In this document: positions 50,951 through 61,528 of the stretch, one piece after another
How the letters are laid out: each line of letters opens with the position of its first letter
How positions within the stretch are numbered: the stretch's first letter is position 1
DNA from: Platanthera guangdongensis
Lineage: Eukaryota > Streptophyta > Magnoliopsida > Asparagales > Orchidaceae
NCBI GenBank assembly: GCA_039583875.1
Contig: CM077159.1
Location: forward strand, 106,417,295-106,481,294
Direction of reading: 5' to 3'
Length of the DNA: 64,000 bases
Program-made: the position numbers and the translations under genes
The notes under the pieces: generated by a model
The model's database searches: none
Seen by the model: the letters and a program-made list of their open reading frames with translations, nothing else
What the model was told of the DNA's origin: nothing

Positions 50951-51086
50951 AACTAGTTGTCCAATCATTGTGACAAAGACTAACCTGTATGCATGAACTT
51001 AACCATACATCAAATACAACTATGTCTATCTCATTGACATGTTTGATATCATCAAATCAAGACTATTGGGATTAATGGCCCCAACA

Positions 51087-51091
51087 TGGTG
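51087..51091. other. TSD of COP-G, right copy (TGGTG)
   Basis: Matches 37820-37824. Confidence 0.85.
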
Positions 51092-51784
51092 GATACGGTG
51101 GAGGAGGAGAAATCTTGGTAGGTGTAAATGTGATGGAGGGGACGGTAGGAGGAACATGAATATTAAGAAGAGAAGAGGAGACGGGAGAGAAATAGGACAC
51201 ATTTTTGAAAAAGTTATGTCCGCAGTGACGAACTAATTGCGAAGAACAGGGTCAAAACAACAATAACCTTTATGAGTGGTAGAGTAATCGAGAAAGACAC
51301 ATTTGGTGACACGTGGGGAGAGTTTATCATGGGTGGTTGAGGGAGAGTGCACAAAGGTCGTACACCCAAAGACACGCAGAGGGAGAGGAAATGGATCCTT
51401 ACCCGGATAGAGGATGGATAATGTGGTTTTACCATGGAGAACCGTGGAGGGAATGTGATTGATAAGATAGCAGGAGATGAGAACAACATAGCCCCAATAG
51501 GAGCGAGGAACCTGCATTTGTGTCATCAGAGTGCGCGCGACTTCGAGGATGTGATGTTTTTTACGTTCTGCCACGCTATTTTGCTTTGTGGTATAAACAC
51601 AGCTAGTTTGATGAATAATCCCATTTTGCATACAAAAAGAAGAAAAATTATGACTAAGATATTCCTTTGCATTATCAGAGCGAAAGATTTTAATAGTGAC
51701 ATCAAACTGAGTCTTAATCATAAAATAAAAGGATGTCCATATAGAGAATAATTCAAAGCGATCTTTTAAGAGATACACCCACAT
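51092..51784 (-). pseudogene. COP-F pol: integrase core
   Basis: Open 51784-51233 (183 residues): WVYLLKDRFELFSIWTSF, IKIFRSDNAKEYLSHNFSSFC (second catalytic Asp), TTKQNSVAERKKHHILEVARTLM (catalytic Glu), INHIPSTVLHGKTTLSILY and VFGCTTFVHSP. The usual PQQNG is changed to TKQNS. After the stop at 51233 a Pro/Ser-rich linker leads to the COP-G insertion point. Confidence 0.88.
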
Positions 51785-52788
51785 ACAATGGGAGAAATCG
51801 TCAATAAATGTTACAAAATATGAACTACCCAGACCTATGGTGAGGGTAGGAGCAGGACACCAGATATTGGAGTGAACTAGATCAAATGGATGGGAAGATC
51901 CACAACCTTGCTTCGGTGTGAAAGAGGAGCGGTGATGCTTGCCAAGATGACATGCATCACAGTTGAGAGGAGGACTCTACGGAGGAAGGTGGGGCAGAAG
52001 CTGACAAAGAAGCCATGGAGGAGCATGACCGAGGAGAAGGTGTCACTGGAGAAGATCAGTAGAAGAGGAGGAGAAGGCGGACAGAGCAGAAACATTGTCG
52101 AGGAAGTAGAGGTAGCCGCATGCGGTCCTAGTAGCAATCGTCCATTGGGAGACCGGATCCTGAAAAGAACAAGAAGTAGGAGTGAATGTGACGGAACACT
52201 GTAGTTGCTTGCACAGAGTTGTAACAGATAATAAATTGCAAGGAAACTTGGGCACGTAGAGGGTATCCAACAAGCGAAGAGACGGAGTGAATCGAACCAC
52301 TCCCGTCCAAATGACTGGTGAGGGAGAGCCATCCGCAATAAAGACCGGGGGCAACTGATCATTTGTTTCTAGGAGAGAAAAAACACCGAGGAATGCTAGT
52401 CATATGATTGGTAGCTCCAGTGTCGATCAACCATTTACCTTGAGTAACAACGTGGGCACTACCTGAGGACGTGACCACCGAGGCAGATTTCTTCGAAGAG
52501 GATGTGAAAGCATCTCCAGTGGGTCGAATATGAGGATGCTTCTTCCAACATCAATCAACCGTATGGCCGGTGCGGCTACTGTGAGAGTGGAGAAAACAGG
52601 AAGGACCGTGCTCGCCGTATTGATGGTTGCGGGCACCAGAGCCACTCCGCTGAATTTGGTGAGCATAGTGGTCCGGTTGAGGAGGGGAGAATAGCAGCTG
52701 ATGTTGTAGCAGAGAGGTAACCAGGGTGATGCAGACATCAGTGGCATCTAAGGTGGGAGAACCCGTCTCGCTAAGGATCTTTTGACGG
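51785..52788 (-). pseudogene. COP-F gag C-terminal part, protease and pre-integrase region
   Basis: Right to left: gag tail (MIRQKILSETGSPTLDATDVCITLV from 52793, then a Gly/Ser-rich part), a decayed zinc knuckle near 52575-52545 (RTGHTVD..CWKKHP, upstream Cys residues lost), the protease KWLIDTGATNHMTS near 52440-52400 with an intact DTG, and a pre-integrase region in shifted frames (DLVHSNIWCPAPTL-like codons near 51880). Stops are frequent. Confidence 0.75.
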
Positions 52789-52793
52789 ATCAT
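52789..52793. other. TSD of ATH-D, left copy (ATCAT)
   Basis: ATCAT before the LTR start TGATGCGTG; repeated at 60161-60165. Confidence 0.85.
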
Positions 52794-54320
52794 TGATGCG
52801 TGTAAATCGGCAAGCGCACCGGTCGCACAAGTAATAATGTTTGGGAATAAATCCCCGAGTGTCGGTCTCTTGAGGAATGCAATTAGCATAGAGCGGCTAC
52901 AGTTCAAAAAATATTGTTATGAGGGTTATACTTAGAAACGAGTAAAAAGGGGGCTTGAGAGATTATGGTTTCTTGATCTACTAAACTAATTAAAGCATGC
53001 GGGTCGAAGACACCGCTTCGCAAGGTGAGGTGAGAGTATCAGCCGCAATGCCGAACTTCGGTTGGGCGAGTGACCGGAAAGCTAATGGGTGGAAGTGTTC
53101 TTGTGCGGAGTGCAATCGGGTGAAACAAGGGTATGAAGTGGATGTGGAGTGGGCGAGGCGTATTCACACACACAACTCACAAGCATAAGAAAACTACAAA
53201 CATCCCATTAGATATAGAATAGAACATGTAGTTCATTACAATGTTATATCATTCCATACAACAGAGGAAGTGGAAGAAGTGTAAACCAATAGAGGGTGAA
53301 GATCCACCGCAGGTCGTGGCCGGAATAGCGAGTTGTCAATCTGCTTCCGGGCTCAGTCCGAGGAGGCTTCCGGTACCAACGAGCTGTCACCTCGAAGTCC
53401 TTTGAGTCCGTTCTTTAGGTTGTCTTCTTCTCCAACTCTGGTGAAAAGTTTGGAGTTGAGGTCGTCAATGGCTGGGAGCATTGCCAGAGGGTTTGGAAAG
53501 CTTCGGAATCGCCAGCTATGGACTCCCGATGAAGTTGGAGGTGATGGAGCAGTTGGAGAAGTAGAATGACACTTCCCGCATACTCCCTGATCACAGAAAA
53601 TGATGAGTGTTGACCTAAATCGTGGAGCGGGCCCTTAAATACGGAGGCAGCAAAAGTAGAGCACACGATCAGTGGCGCACGACCAGTGGTCGTGCGCACT
53701 GTCGGTCGATGATCGTGCGCAATTTCCAATTAAACCTGCAACTTGGAAAGAAACATCAATAGAAATGCGCACGATCAGTGGCGCACGACCGGTGGTCGTG
53801 CGCACTGAATCCACTGATCGTGCGATTGGTTAAGACAGAACTGCAGAAAGCAAGAGGTAAATGCGCACGAGCGGTGGCGCACGACCAGTGGTCGTGCGCA
53901 CTATGGCCAGTGCTCGTGCGATTACCCGAGCAGAATTTGGCAAAGGAGAATGTAATGCGCACGATCCGTGGAGCACGACTAGTGGTCGTGCGCAGTGAAT
54001 CTAATGATCGTGCGCAGTGTTCCTGTATCGTCGGGGTCTCCCGAGCAGTTCTGGAGCATGCACACGACCCATGCACCAGCAGAATAGGCAGATAGGCCAC
54101 CAAAAGTGCACACCACATTCTCAAGACATGGTTAAAGAACAAGTAAAACAAACGGAAATACCGAAACAACTAAAGCACACCGAAAACGGGCCGAAAGTGC
54201 ACTTACTCATGAAACAGACATAATAACAAATATGAACAAATAAAGATCTAAAGTGTAGTGCATCAATGAGAAAACTAGCCCGGATGAGTCCAAAAATAAG
54301 TATAAAATATGGACTCATCA
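52794..54320 (-). repeat. ATH-D 3' LTR
   Basis: It matches 58638-60160 along its whole length; TG..CA ends. Its open frames on the plus strand (such as 52997-53188) are repeated in both LTRs and have no family likeness. It includes a palindrome array at 53660-54060. Confidence 0.92.
53660..54060. repeat. GCACGACCAGTGGTCGTGC palindrome array in ATH-D 3' LTR
   Basis: Four units, each with a GATCAGTGGCGC start, the palindrome GCACGACCAGTGGTCGTGC and a trailing 'gtgcgcactg..gatcgtgcgc', about 105 bases apart (53665, 53767, 53860 and 53955). Confidence 0.88.
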
Positions 54321-54335
54321 CACCCCCAGACTTAC
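54321..54335 (-). promoter_or_regulatory. ATH-D polypurine tract
   Basis: In sense TAAGTCTGGGGGTG directly before TGATGAGT. Confidence 0.7.
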
Positions 54336-56158
54336 CCATTTGCACATCCCGAGCAAATCATCACTCCGTGGACTAGAAAATAGCTAGCTAGCTCAGAAAT
54401 TTCAAAGAAACGTAAGACGAGAAATCAAATACATCATGGGCATAGAAGATATAATAGAAAAACTTTTTAATTATACTACATAGTTTAAACTATTCGACAT
54501 GCGTAAATAAATATTATATTTGCTTAAAATTAGAATTCTGGAGAATCTTGCGGTCATGTGTAGGAAGAAAGTAGGCAGGCCACTAAGGTGAGCATTGCCA
54601 AAGATCGGAGCTCGTGATCACCTCCAAAGATATCCATCAACGTCGGGGACCATACGCTTGCACGTTCACACTCTCTCCACGGCGCGTGTTAGACTCAAGC
54701 GTGAATCAGTAGGACTTGTAGGAGAGAATGGGGCTTAGGCTAAAGTTTGGTAGTCAATGATAAACATGAAGGCTACACACAACCAAAGCGAGCAAACAAA
54801 AACCTAAACCAATATAGCCACTTAGGAATGTACGTGTGACACACCCCCAGACTTAGCTTGAAAACCGGGCGTGTACACGACCTAACCCGACCAAAATCAA
54901 TAAATAGGATGGGGATTTAATTCTCATAGCAATTCTTTCAGATTTTTCTTTTTCGCTTTTCTTCGTTTGCAATCCACAAACTTAGAAAGCAAAAAGTTTA
55001 CGAATTCATCACCACATTACCCGATTTCCACATATCACAACATCATCAAAATAGTAAATTAAAACACGCTCAAGCATTTGATTGTGATGGTTGGTTTAGC
55101 TTCAGGCTCTGGTGAATGTGAGTGGAGCTGAATCAAAGAAGGGGTAGACACAAATTTGGTGTGCAACGGTTAACGGGTAGGAAATGTTAAGCAATGCTCA
55201 AACTAGCCAAAATGATGGCCTACGTCATGCTCACTCTTGACTAACCGGGCACTAATGCTTCAAGAGTAGCTTAGGACAAGTTCTTAGCCACCGAGAAAGA
55301 TGATCCTTCCTCCTGACTCGAGCAATACAAGTCTAGTGGCGGCTACACACATTCCTACATTATCGTTCGATTACTCCATATTCATATTTTTGAGTAGTAC
55401 AAACAATATTTACATCTGCAGAAAAATATAAATCTATGAGCATAAAGAAAAATTAAATCTATACCATTTCTACAGAAACCATGATTACTCGATTAGTAGC
55501 ACTGCATGAGTTTCGAACTACTCTATCCTGAAATCATAAGCCAGCACCACTATTTTAAAGTTTGCACAAAAATAATACATTTGACTCGAGCTGCACGCGT
55601 GGGTAAGATCGCACTCGTGTGGGTGATTCAGTGTGTGCTACAGAGATTATGAAATAACTAAACAACGGACTGGTATGCAACAAAATGTGTTGTGTAGTGA
55701 CCATAGGCATGTTCTCCCCCCAGACTTAAATTCGACAACTAGAAAAAATGAGCATTCCAAATGTGAAAAAGAGCTAGGGTAAGAAGTATCTATGCTCAAA
55801 ATTGAGCATACCGGTCGTGCGACGAGATGTCCAAGTGCGGCCAAGTTGCCGCGCCTCAAAAACTCCGGCACCTGTGATTTAAATACATCCGCAAAACAAA
55901 GTATGGAACACACATATATATAAATAGAAGAAGAGCTCAAAAAATAGCACAGGACCAAATGGTCCAACATGGGTTGTCTCCCGAAAGCCCTTTTGTTTAC
56001 CGTCCTTAAGGTGGACCACATACCTGTATTAGCAGTTATAATAGAGAGTTCTTTGCAGTTGAAAAAAAAGAAAGAAGAAATAAAAACAGAGCGAACCAGC
56101 ATTCCATACACAGCAAGAAAACAGAAAGAGGAGGGTAAGTGGAATGAAGGTGTGGCAA
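54336..56158 (-). other. ATH-D 3' non-coding region with conserved block and polyprotein tail remnant
   Basis: No credible gene. 54540-55360 matches the ATH-C block at 18120-18910 in the same order. A second block with 'cacccccagacttagc' (54842-54860) repeats the purine tract sequence. At 55965-56015 the minus strand encodes LRTVNKRAFGRQPM, the short tail that follows integrase in Athila-type polyproteins, which shows that pol has been lost. Confidence 0.6.
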
Positions 56159-57412
56159 TCAACTATAAGCAGATTTGTGGTAAGTTTCTCCGGTGGGGTG
56201 CGAGGGGACAACAGATTGTCTTTTTGCGTTGGGGGTAGGGGTTTTCCCTTTACTTCGATTGCACTCTTTCTCGGGTCGGAAGGCAGTGTAGCTCTCGTCG
56301 CGTAAATGCTTTGCCTCTTTCAGTTTGTCCACTGTGGGAGACTTCCAATGGACGTAGTCTATGGGTTTTCCTATTTTTGTGGTTTGTGGCATCCTGTCCG
56401 GTACCATGTCGGTGATCGGATCTGCCCAAGCTACTGATCGCTTAACAGAGTTATCAGCAGTGTTATACAAATAAGTGTCAAGGGATTTCTCCCGAATAAA
56501 ACTCGGTTCGCCATGCTCAAAAACAGAGTTGGCTGGAAGTAGAAAGACAGCTGTGGCTTTGGCGTACTCGATCTCTTCTTTGACCAATAGCTCTTAATTC
56601 TCATCGATCTCTTGGGAGAGTCCTTTCTTTGTCTTCTCTTCCAGATGTGCTTCTTCCAATGTTGGGAGTCCTGAATCTATCTTGGTATCTGTGACACTCA
56701 GAAAATTGTTATTTTGGATGTGAGAGAAATGTATGGATGTGTTATCGAGGGTGGAATCTTCGGTCGGCCAAGTGACGCGTCCTTTGGAAAAGTCGAGGGA
56801 TTCGCCGCTGGCCGTCAGGAATGGGACTCCTAATATAAGAATAGAGTTATTTTCCATTCGTCCCAAAACCTGGAAGTCAGTGGTTATACTTTTTCTGTTG
56901 ACCTCGATTTCGACTTTCCGAACACCTCCCTCGGTGTCAACCAAATTTCCATTTGCTAAGATAAGCGACTTTCGGTTTTCAGTGTCAACTTGTAGGTGCA
57001 TCTTCGCAACATCTTGCAGGGTGAGGATGTTGCTGGACGCCCCAGAGGCGCATAATGCTGGGGTTTCGAAGTTGTTTATTTTACAATTGATGACGAGTTT
57101 GTTGCTTTTTCCCAAATTTTCCTCCCCAAGGCTTTTACCTTGTTCATGAGGGTTCTTTTCAGTGTTACAAGGTAAGGTGCCTTGGGTGCGCTCGGAGACC
57201 ACTTGGGCCAATTGGCCCAATTGTGCCTCCAGTTTGCGCATCGAGGCGGCTTGATTTGTCATGTTTGTTTGGGAAATTTCAACGAATTTCTCGAACATCT
57301 CTTCCAAAGAACCTTTTTTAACGGCGGGGGGCCCTTGAGAATAATTTGGTTGAGGCGGCCGCGGTTGGCTTCCGGAGGCATACGCATCGTTTTGATGCTG
57401 CCCCGGTGCCAT
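56159..57412 (-). pseudogene. ATH-D gag tail and protease-like domain
   Basis: Open 57412-56594 (272 residues), then a stop and 56587-56159 in the same frame. It begins in the Gln/Asn/Pro-rich gag tail, has a helical KKGSLEEMFEKFVEISQTNM..MRKLEAQLGQLAQVV part as in ATH-C, and then a retropepsin-like domain: ETPALCASGASSNILTLQDVAKM, where the catalytic Asp of the D-x-G-A motif is Ala, and NSILILGVPFLTASGESLDF as the partner. The protease is therefore probably inactive. After it comes VFLLPANSVFEHGEPSF and a Lys-rich end of unknown function. Confidence 0.8.
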
Positions 57413-58512
57413 CTTTGTCCAGATGCGTTAGGATTCCAAGAAAAGTTGGGGTGGTTTCTCACCCCCGGGTTGTATGTGTTTCCGTAAGGCACTCCCCTAT
57501 TTTGATTTGTTACAAAATTGACTGACTCATTCAGAAAAGAAGATTCATCTGGTACCTCAACTCCTAGGCATTCAAAGCTGTGGTGGTCGGTACTTCCGCA
57601 ACCTTGGCATGAGATTGCCATCACTGGTTCGGTGGGCTTGGGGATATCCACGGCGAATACTCTGCTTGTGCTTCGTGGGATGTTTCTTCTAGTGGTCCAG
57701 TAAGCGCTGTGGGTGGCGATGTCTTGTAAGATTCTCAGAGCATCATCTGGAGAAAGGTTCATGATTGTTCCTCTGGAGGCGGCATCGATCATGGCTCAGT
57801 GGTGAGGATCAATAGCGAAGTAGAAATTCTCGACCAGGTTCCACGTTTGGAATCCATGGTTAGGGCACTTCCTCAGCAGCTCGTTGAAATGCTCCCAAAC
57901 TTCAGCTAAACTTTCTTGATCGGCTTGCCGGAAGTTGGCTATTACTCGCCTCATGCTCACGATCCGATCTACCAGATGGAACTTAGCTAGGAATTTTGTG
58001 GTCAAAGCCTCCCAGGTGGTGGCTGTTCCAGGTGGGAGGGAATGAAGCCATGTCTTTGCTTTGTCCCTTAGTGAAAAAGGGAAGAGGCGAAGCTTAACTG
58101 TGTTGTCCGGGATTCCAGCGTAGCGGAACGTAGCGCAAATTTCGGATAATTCCACCAGGTGTAGATGGGCGTCTTCAGTAGCCATTCCTGAGAACTGAGC
58201 GTTGTTCCGAATGATATTCAGGATAGCTGGCTTAATCTCGAACTGTTGGTTGGTGATAGCAGGTCCGAAACCGGGGTATATGCTCCCGATGGTAGGTGTA
58301 GTGTAATCCCTCATGATGCGGATCTGGGGAGGGTTCACTTCATTTTCATCGCCATTTCGGTCGCCAGGAGGTATTCCTCCAACTTGGTTGCCGACATCGA
58401 TATTCAGCTGGTCTCCCATTGGGGATAAAGTGATGGCTGCGGCGTGTCTTCGTGCTAAGATAGTACGTTCGATCTCTGGGTCGTAGGCTACAAGATCTCT
58501 TGTGGCTCGACC
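57259..58512 (-). pseudogene. ATH-D gag core with zinc knuckle
   Basis: The frame starts upstream of ATG 58419, since LVAYDPEIERTILARRHAA (58500-58440) is conserved with ATH-C. The open part 58419-57796 holds the Retrotrans_gag-type core: FEIKPAILNIIRNNAQFSG, LHLVELSEICATFRY, VKLRLFPFSLRDKAKTWLHSLPPGT and WEALTTKFLAKFHLVDR. A stop at 57796 interrupts; 57792-57259 continues in frame with a knuckle-like CQGCGSTDHHSFEC. A frameshift near 57410 leads to the tail segment. Confidence 0.88.
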
Positions 58513-58613
58513 CTGTATTCACTGCGGCAAACACTACAAAAGGAAACAGCAATCAAAAACACTAACTCTTATAACAATATTTTTAGTCATCCTGAGTCGC
58601 TCTATAGTTGCAT

Positions 58614-58631
58614 TCCCCGGCAACGACATCA
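58614..58631 (-). promoter_or_regulatory. ATH-D primer-binding site (Athila type)
   Basis: In sense TGATGTCGTTGCCGGGGA, six bases from the LTR end. Same place as in ATH-C, with two to three base changes. Confidence 0.8.
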
Positions 58632-58637
58632 AAAACT

Positions 58638-60160
58638 TGATGCGTGTAAATCGGCAAGCGCCCCGGTCGCACAAGTTATAAAGTTTGGGAATAAATCCCC
58701 GAGTGTTGGTATCTTGAGGAATGCAATTAGCATAGAGCGGAAACAATTCAGAAAATATTGTTATGAGGGTTATACTTAGAAAAGAGTAAAAAGGGGGCTT
58801 GAGAGATTGTAGTTTATTGATCTACTAAACTAATTAAAGCTATGCGGGTCGAAGACACCACTTCGCAAGGTGAGGTGAGAGTATCGGCCGCGATGCCGAA
58901 CTTCGGTTGGGCGAGTGGCCGAAAAGCTAATGGGTGGAAGTGTTCTTGTGCGGAGTGCAATCAGGTGAAACAAGGGTATGGAGTGGATGTGGAGTGGGCG
59001 AGGCGCATTCACACACACAACTCACAAGCATAAGAAAACTACAAACATCCCATTAGATATAGAATAGAACATGTAGTTCATTAATGTTATATCATTCCAT
59101 ACAACAAAGGAAGGGGAAGAAGAGTAAACCAATAGAGGGTGAAGATCCACCGTAGGTCGTGGCCGGAATAGCGAGTTGTCAATCCGCTTCCGGGCTCAGT
59201 CCGAGGAGGCTTCCGGTACCAACGAGCTGTCACCTCGAAGGACTTTGAGTCAGTTCTCTAGGTTGTCTTCTTGTCCAACTCCGGTGGAAAGCTTGGAGTT
59301 GAGGTCATTAATGGCCACGAGCTTCGCCGGAGGGTTTGGAAAGCATCGGAATCGCCGGCTACGGACTCCCGATGAAGGTGGAGGTGATGGAGCAGCTGGA
59401 GAAGTAGAATGGCACTTCCCGCGTAGTCCCCGATCGCAGAAAATGACGAGTGTTGACCTAAATCGTGGAGCAGGCCCTTAAATACGGAGGCAGTAAAAGT
59501 AGAGCGCACGATTAGTGGCGCACGTCCAGTGGTCGTGCGCACTGTCGGTTGATGATCGTGCGCAATTTCCAATTAAACCTGCAACTTGGAAAGAAACACC
59601 AACAGAAATGTGCACGATCAGTGGCGCACGACCGTTGGTCGTGCGCACTGAATCCACTGATCGTGCAAAATGGTTAATACAGAACAACAGAAAGCAAGAG
59701 GTAAATGCGTACAAGCGGCGGTGCACGACCAGTGGTCGTGCGCACTATGGCCAGCATGCGATTACCTGGGCAGAATTTGGCAAAGGAGAATTTAATGCGC
59801 ACGATCCATGGCGAATGACCAGTGGTCGTGCGCAGTGAATCCAGTGATCGTGCGCAGTGTTCCTGTATCGTCGGGGTCTCCCGAGCAGTTTCGGAGCACG
59901 CACATGACCCATGCACCAGCAGAAGAGGCAGATAGGCCATCAAAAGTGCACACCACATTCTCAAGACATGGTTAAAGAACAAGTAAAACAAACGTAAATA
60001 CCGAAACAACTAAAGCACACTGAAAACGGGCCGAAAGTGCACTTACTCATGAAACAGACATAATAACAAATATGAACAAAAAAAGCTCTAAAGTGTAATG
60101 CATCAACAAGAAAACTAGCTCAGATGAGTCCAAAAATAAGTATAAAACATGGACTCATCA
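58638..60160 (-). repeat. ATH-D 5' LTR
   Basis: Matches 52794-54320; a few percent of bases differ by eye. Confidence 0.92.
59500..59905. repeat. GCACGACCAGTGGTCGTGC palindrome array in ATH-D 5' LTR
   Basis: Four units matching 53660-54060. One unit (about 59710-59760) has lost part of its tail. Confidence 0.88.
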
Positions 60161-60165
60161 ATCAT
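60161..60165. other. TSD of ATH-D, right copy (ATCAT)
   Basis: Matches 52789-52793. Confidence 0.85.
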
Positions 60166-60720
60166 GTCATAAGACTCGGGAAGTCGTAGAAGATAGCACA
60201 CAACCAGAAGCTCCTAGAAGTGCTTGTATTTCTTAGTCAGATCCACCGATAAGGGGAGATTCTGGAGAATCTTGGCTCCGAGAGCCTGAACTTGTTGTTA
60301 AGCAACATCAGGAGGTGTGGAGGGACGAGCAACGAGGTCCACATACAAAGTATAGATGCGAGACGTCTGAGCCACCTTTGAGTAGAGAGCGGCAAGATGA
60401 AGCCATTCTTGACTCTTTCATCATGATGGATGATGGGGAGGCACTCATCAGAAAGGCTGTTAGCCACCCAAGTGTAAATAAGAGCGTCTCTAGCGTCCCA
60501 ATCATCAAAGTGAGCGGAGTCTGGAGGAGGAGGGTCATTAGTGAGATGATGGTGTTTGCGTTGTGAGTGGAGAAGAAAGGTGAAGGAGACACTCCAGTCC
60601 GGGTAGTTAGGACCGATGAGTTTGGAAACAGTGCCAAGGTTGCCCGAAGGAGTATGAGGAGTAGGAGGAGGAGGAGGAGGACTGGCGACAGGAGTAGTAG
60701 TGGTAGAGGTATCGGAGGGA
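60166..60720 (-). pseudogene. COP-F gag N-terminal part
   Basis: Read across three frames: a Thr/Pro-rich start, then LGTVSKLIGPNYPDWSVSFTFLLHS, DDWDARDALIYTW, ANSLSDECLPIIHHDE and FRLSEPRFSRISPY, as in Copia gag proteins of the kind that begin with a W..W gag-N block. Open pieces are 60637-60308 and 60467-60237. A (GGA)n run near 60660-60680 codes for the proline stretch. ATH-D breaks it at ATCAT; it continues at 52793. Confidence 0.75.
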
Positions 60721-61087
60721 GCGGCGAGAAGGTTAGGTCACGACGACTAAGAGTAGGGAACGACTAGACAAACAGGTCGTGGCGAGAAGAATAAGTCATG
60801 ACGAGAAGAGGAGGCATGGCGACTAGGAACAGGTCGCGGTAAGAAGAACAAATTGCGACGACTTAAGAGCTGGTCACAGTGATAATAAAGGGTAATCGAA
60901 GAGGTCGCGCGCACAAAGGTCAACAAAAAGGATGAGAAAGAAAACACACGAATAGGGCGCAAACAGGAGTGCGAAACAAGCCGCGAAGACAGGTCGCGAG
61001 AAGGAGCAAGCCATGAAGACAAGTCTCAAGAAGGCTGGTTGCGCGGATAGAGGAAGCTCATAGAATCAGGTGGAAAAGATCGAGTCC
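60721..61087 (-). repeat. COP-F leader with CGCGACCTG-type repeats
   Basis: In sense, pyrimidine-rich with repeats 'tcgccgcgacctg', 'cttctcgccacgacctg' and 'cgcgacctgtc' every 30-40 bases. It matches the character of the COP-E leader (12930-13565). No credible ORF. Confidence 0.65.
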
Positions 61088-61098
61088 CTCTGATACCA
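61088..61098 (-). promoter_or_regulatory. COP-F primer-binding site
   Basis: In sense TGGTATCAGAG directly after the LTR end TTTGAACA. Confidence 0.85.
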
Positions 61099-61523
61099 TG
61101 TTCAAACAAGAAAAGAAGACCAAAAATTTGAACTAACAGAATTTTATTTTCTAAAAAATGTAATTATTACAAAGGTATGACCTCTTTTTTATAGAATGCA
61201 GGAGAGAGGAGAGATTACAAATAAGCAATGTTGGACTAATAATTATAGAAACGGAAAACTATACTAGCCGCACAAGCCGCGCGGTTAGACTAATCGCCCG
61301 ACAACCACAATGAAGAGAAGATAACCTGACACTATCTTCAACTCGCCTATGTCAAGCCTCCAGATCACCCGGTCGCCAATCAGCAACAACCGGCTAGCAA
61401 ACCGCTAGAGAGAAACCGCTAGAGCGCGTGGTCTACAAGCACCTAGGGACAGACCGCCAGACCGCCCGGTCTCCATGCCACCAAGGGAGGACCGCTACAC
61501 CGCCCGGTCACCATACAACAACA
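61099..61523 (-). repeat. COP-F 5' LTR
   Basis: 425 bp, matching 35604-36030. In sense TGTTGTTGTATGGTGACCGG..GAACA, with GACCGGGCGGTC-type palindromes in the first 100 bases. Confidence 0.9.
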
Positions 61524-61528
61524 CTCCA
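61524..61528. other. TSD of COP-F, right copy (CTCCA)
   Basis: Matches 35599-35603. Confidence 0.85.

Larger units (their letters stand above)
37825..51086 (-). mobile_element. COP-G: second SIRE-like Copia family
   Basis: A minus-strand element with 2.3-kb LTRs (48780-51086; and 37825-42352, swollen by SOLO-H), a primer site of tRNA-Met type with one change (48767-48777), gag in one frame from 48700 to 46163, PR-INT-RT-RNase H (46155-42999) and a 3' spacer with repeated purine tracts. UBN2-type gag and domain order match COP-A, but it has two zinc knuckles and no third ORF. It sits between integrase and RT of COP-F. Confidence 0.88.
48780..51086 (-). repeat. COP-G 5' LTR
   Basis: 2307 bp. 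It matches 37825-42352 without SOLO-H but has about 120 extra or different bases near 49760-49915. It contains a 15-base G tract near 48820, the decayed CGACGA cluster (50030-50310) and the hairpin array (50340-50950). Confidence 0.9.
52794..60160 (-). mobile_element. ATH-D: gag-protease-only Athila-type element
   Basis: 7.4 kb with 1.52-kb LTRs (52794-54320 and 58638-60160), Athila-type primer site 58614-58631, gag and a protease-like region (58512-56159) and a 1.8-kb non-coding 3' part. RT, RNase H, integrase and the downstream ORF of ATH-C are missing. It fits the class of long non-autonomous elements that keep only gag-type coding. It sits in COP-F gag. Confidence 0.9.
35604..61523 (-). 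mobile_element. COP-F: Ty1/copia element, expanded to 26 kb by two insertions
   Basis: A minus-strand Copia with short LTRs (35604-36030 and 61099-61523), primer site 61088-61098, gag (about 60900-60166 and 52788-52500), PR (near 52430), integrase (51784-51233) and RT-RNase H (37820-36038). COP-G split it between integrase and RT, and ATH-D split its gag. Without them it would be about 5.3 kb. LTR and leader are related to COP-E. Many stops are present. Confidence 0.88.

Noticed and set aside
52997..54223. Plus-strand frames found again at 58842-59838
   Set aside because: They are duplicated because they lie in the two ATH-D LTRs, not because they are conserved genes; they lie antisense to the element.
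55647..56162. 171-codon frame with hydrophobic stretches as an env-like gene of ATH-D
   Set aside because: Only the GRQPM tail motif is recognisable; the rest is non-coding in the ATH-C counterpart and the hydrophobic parts come from T-rich DNA.
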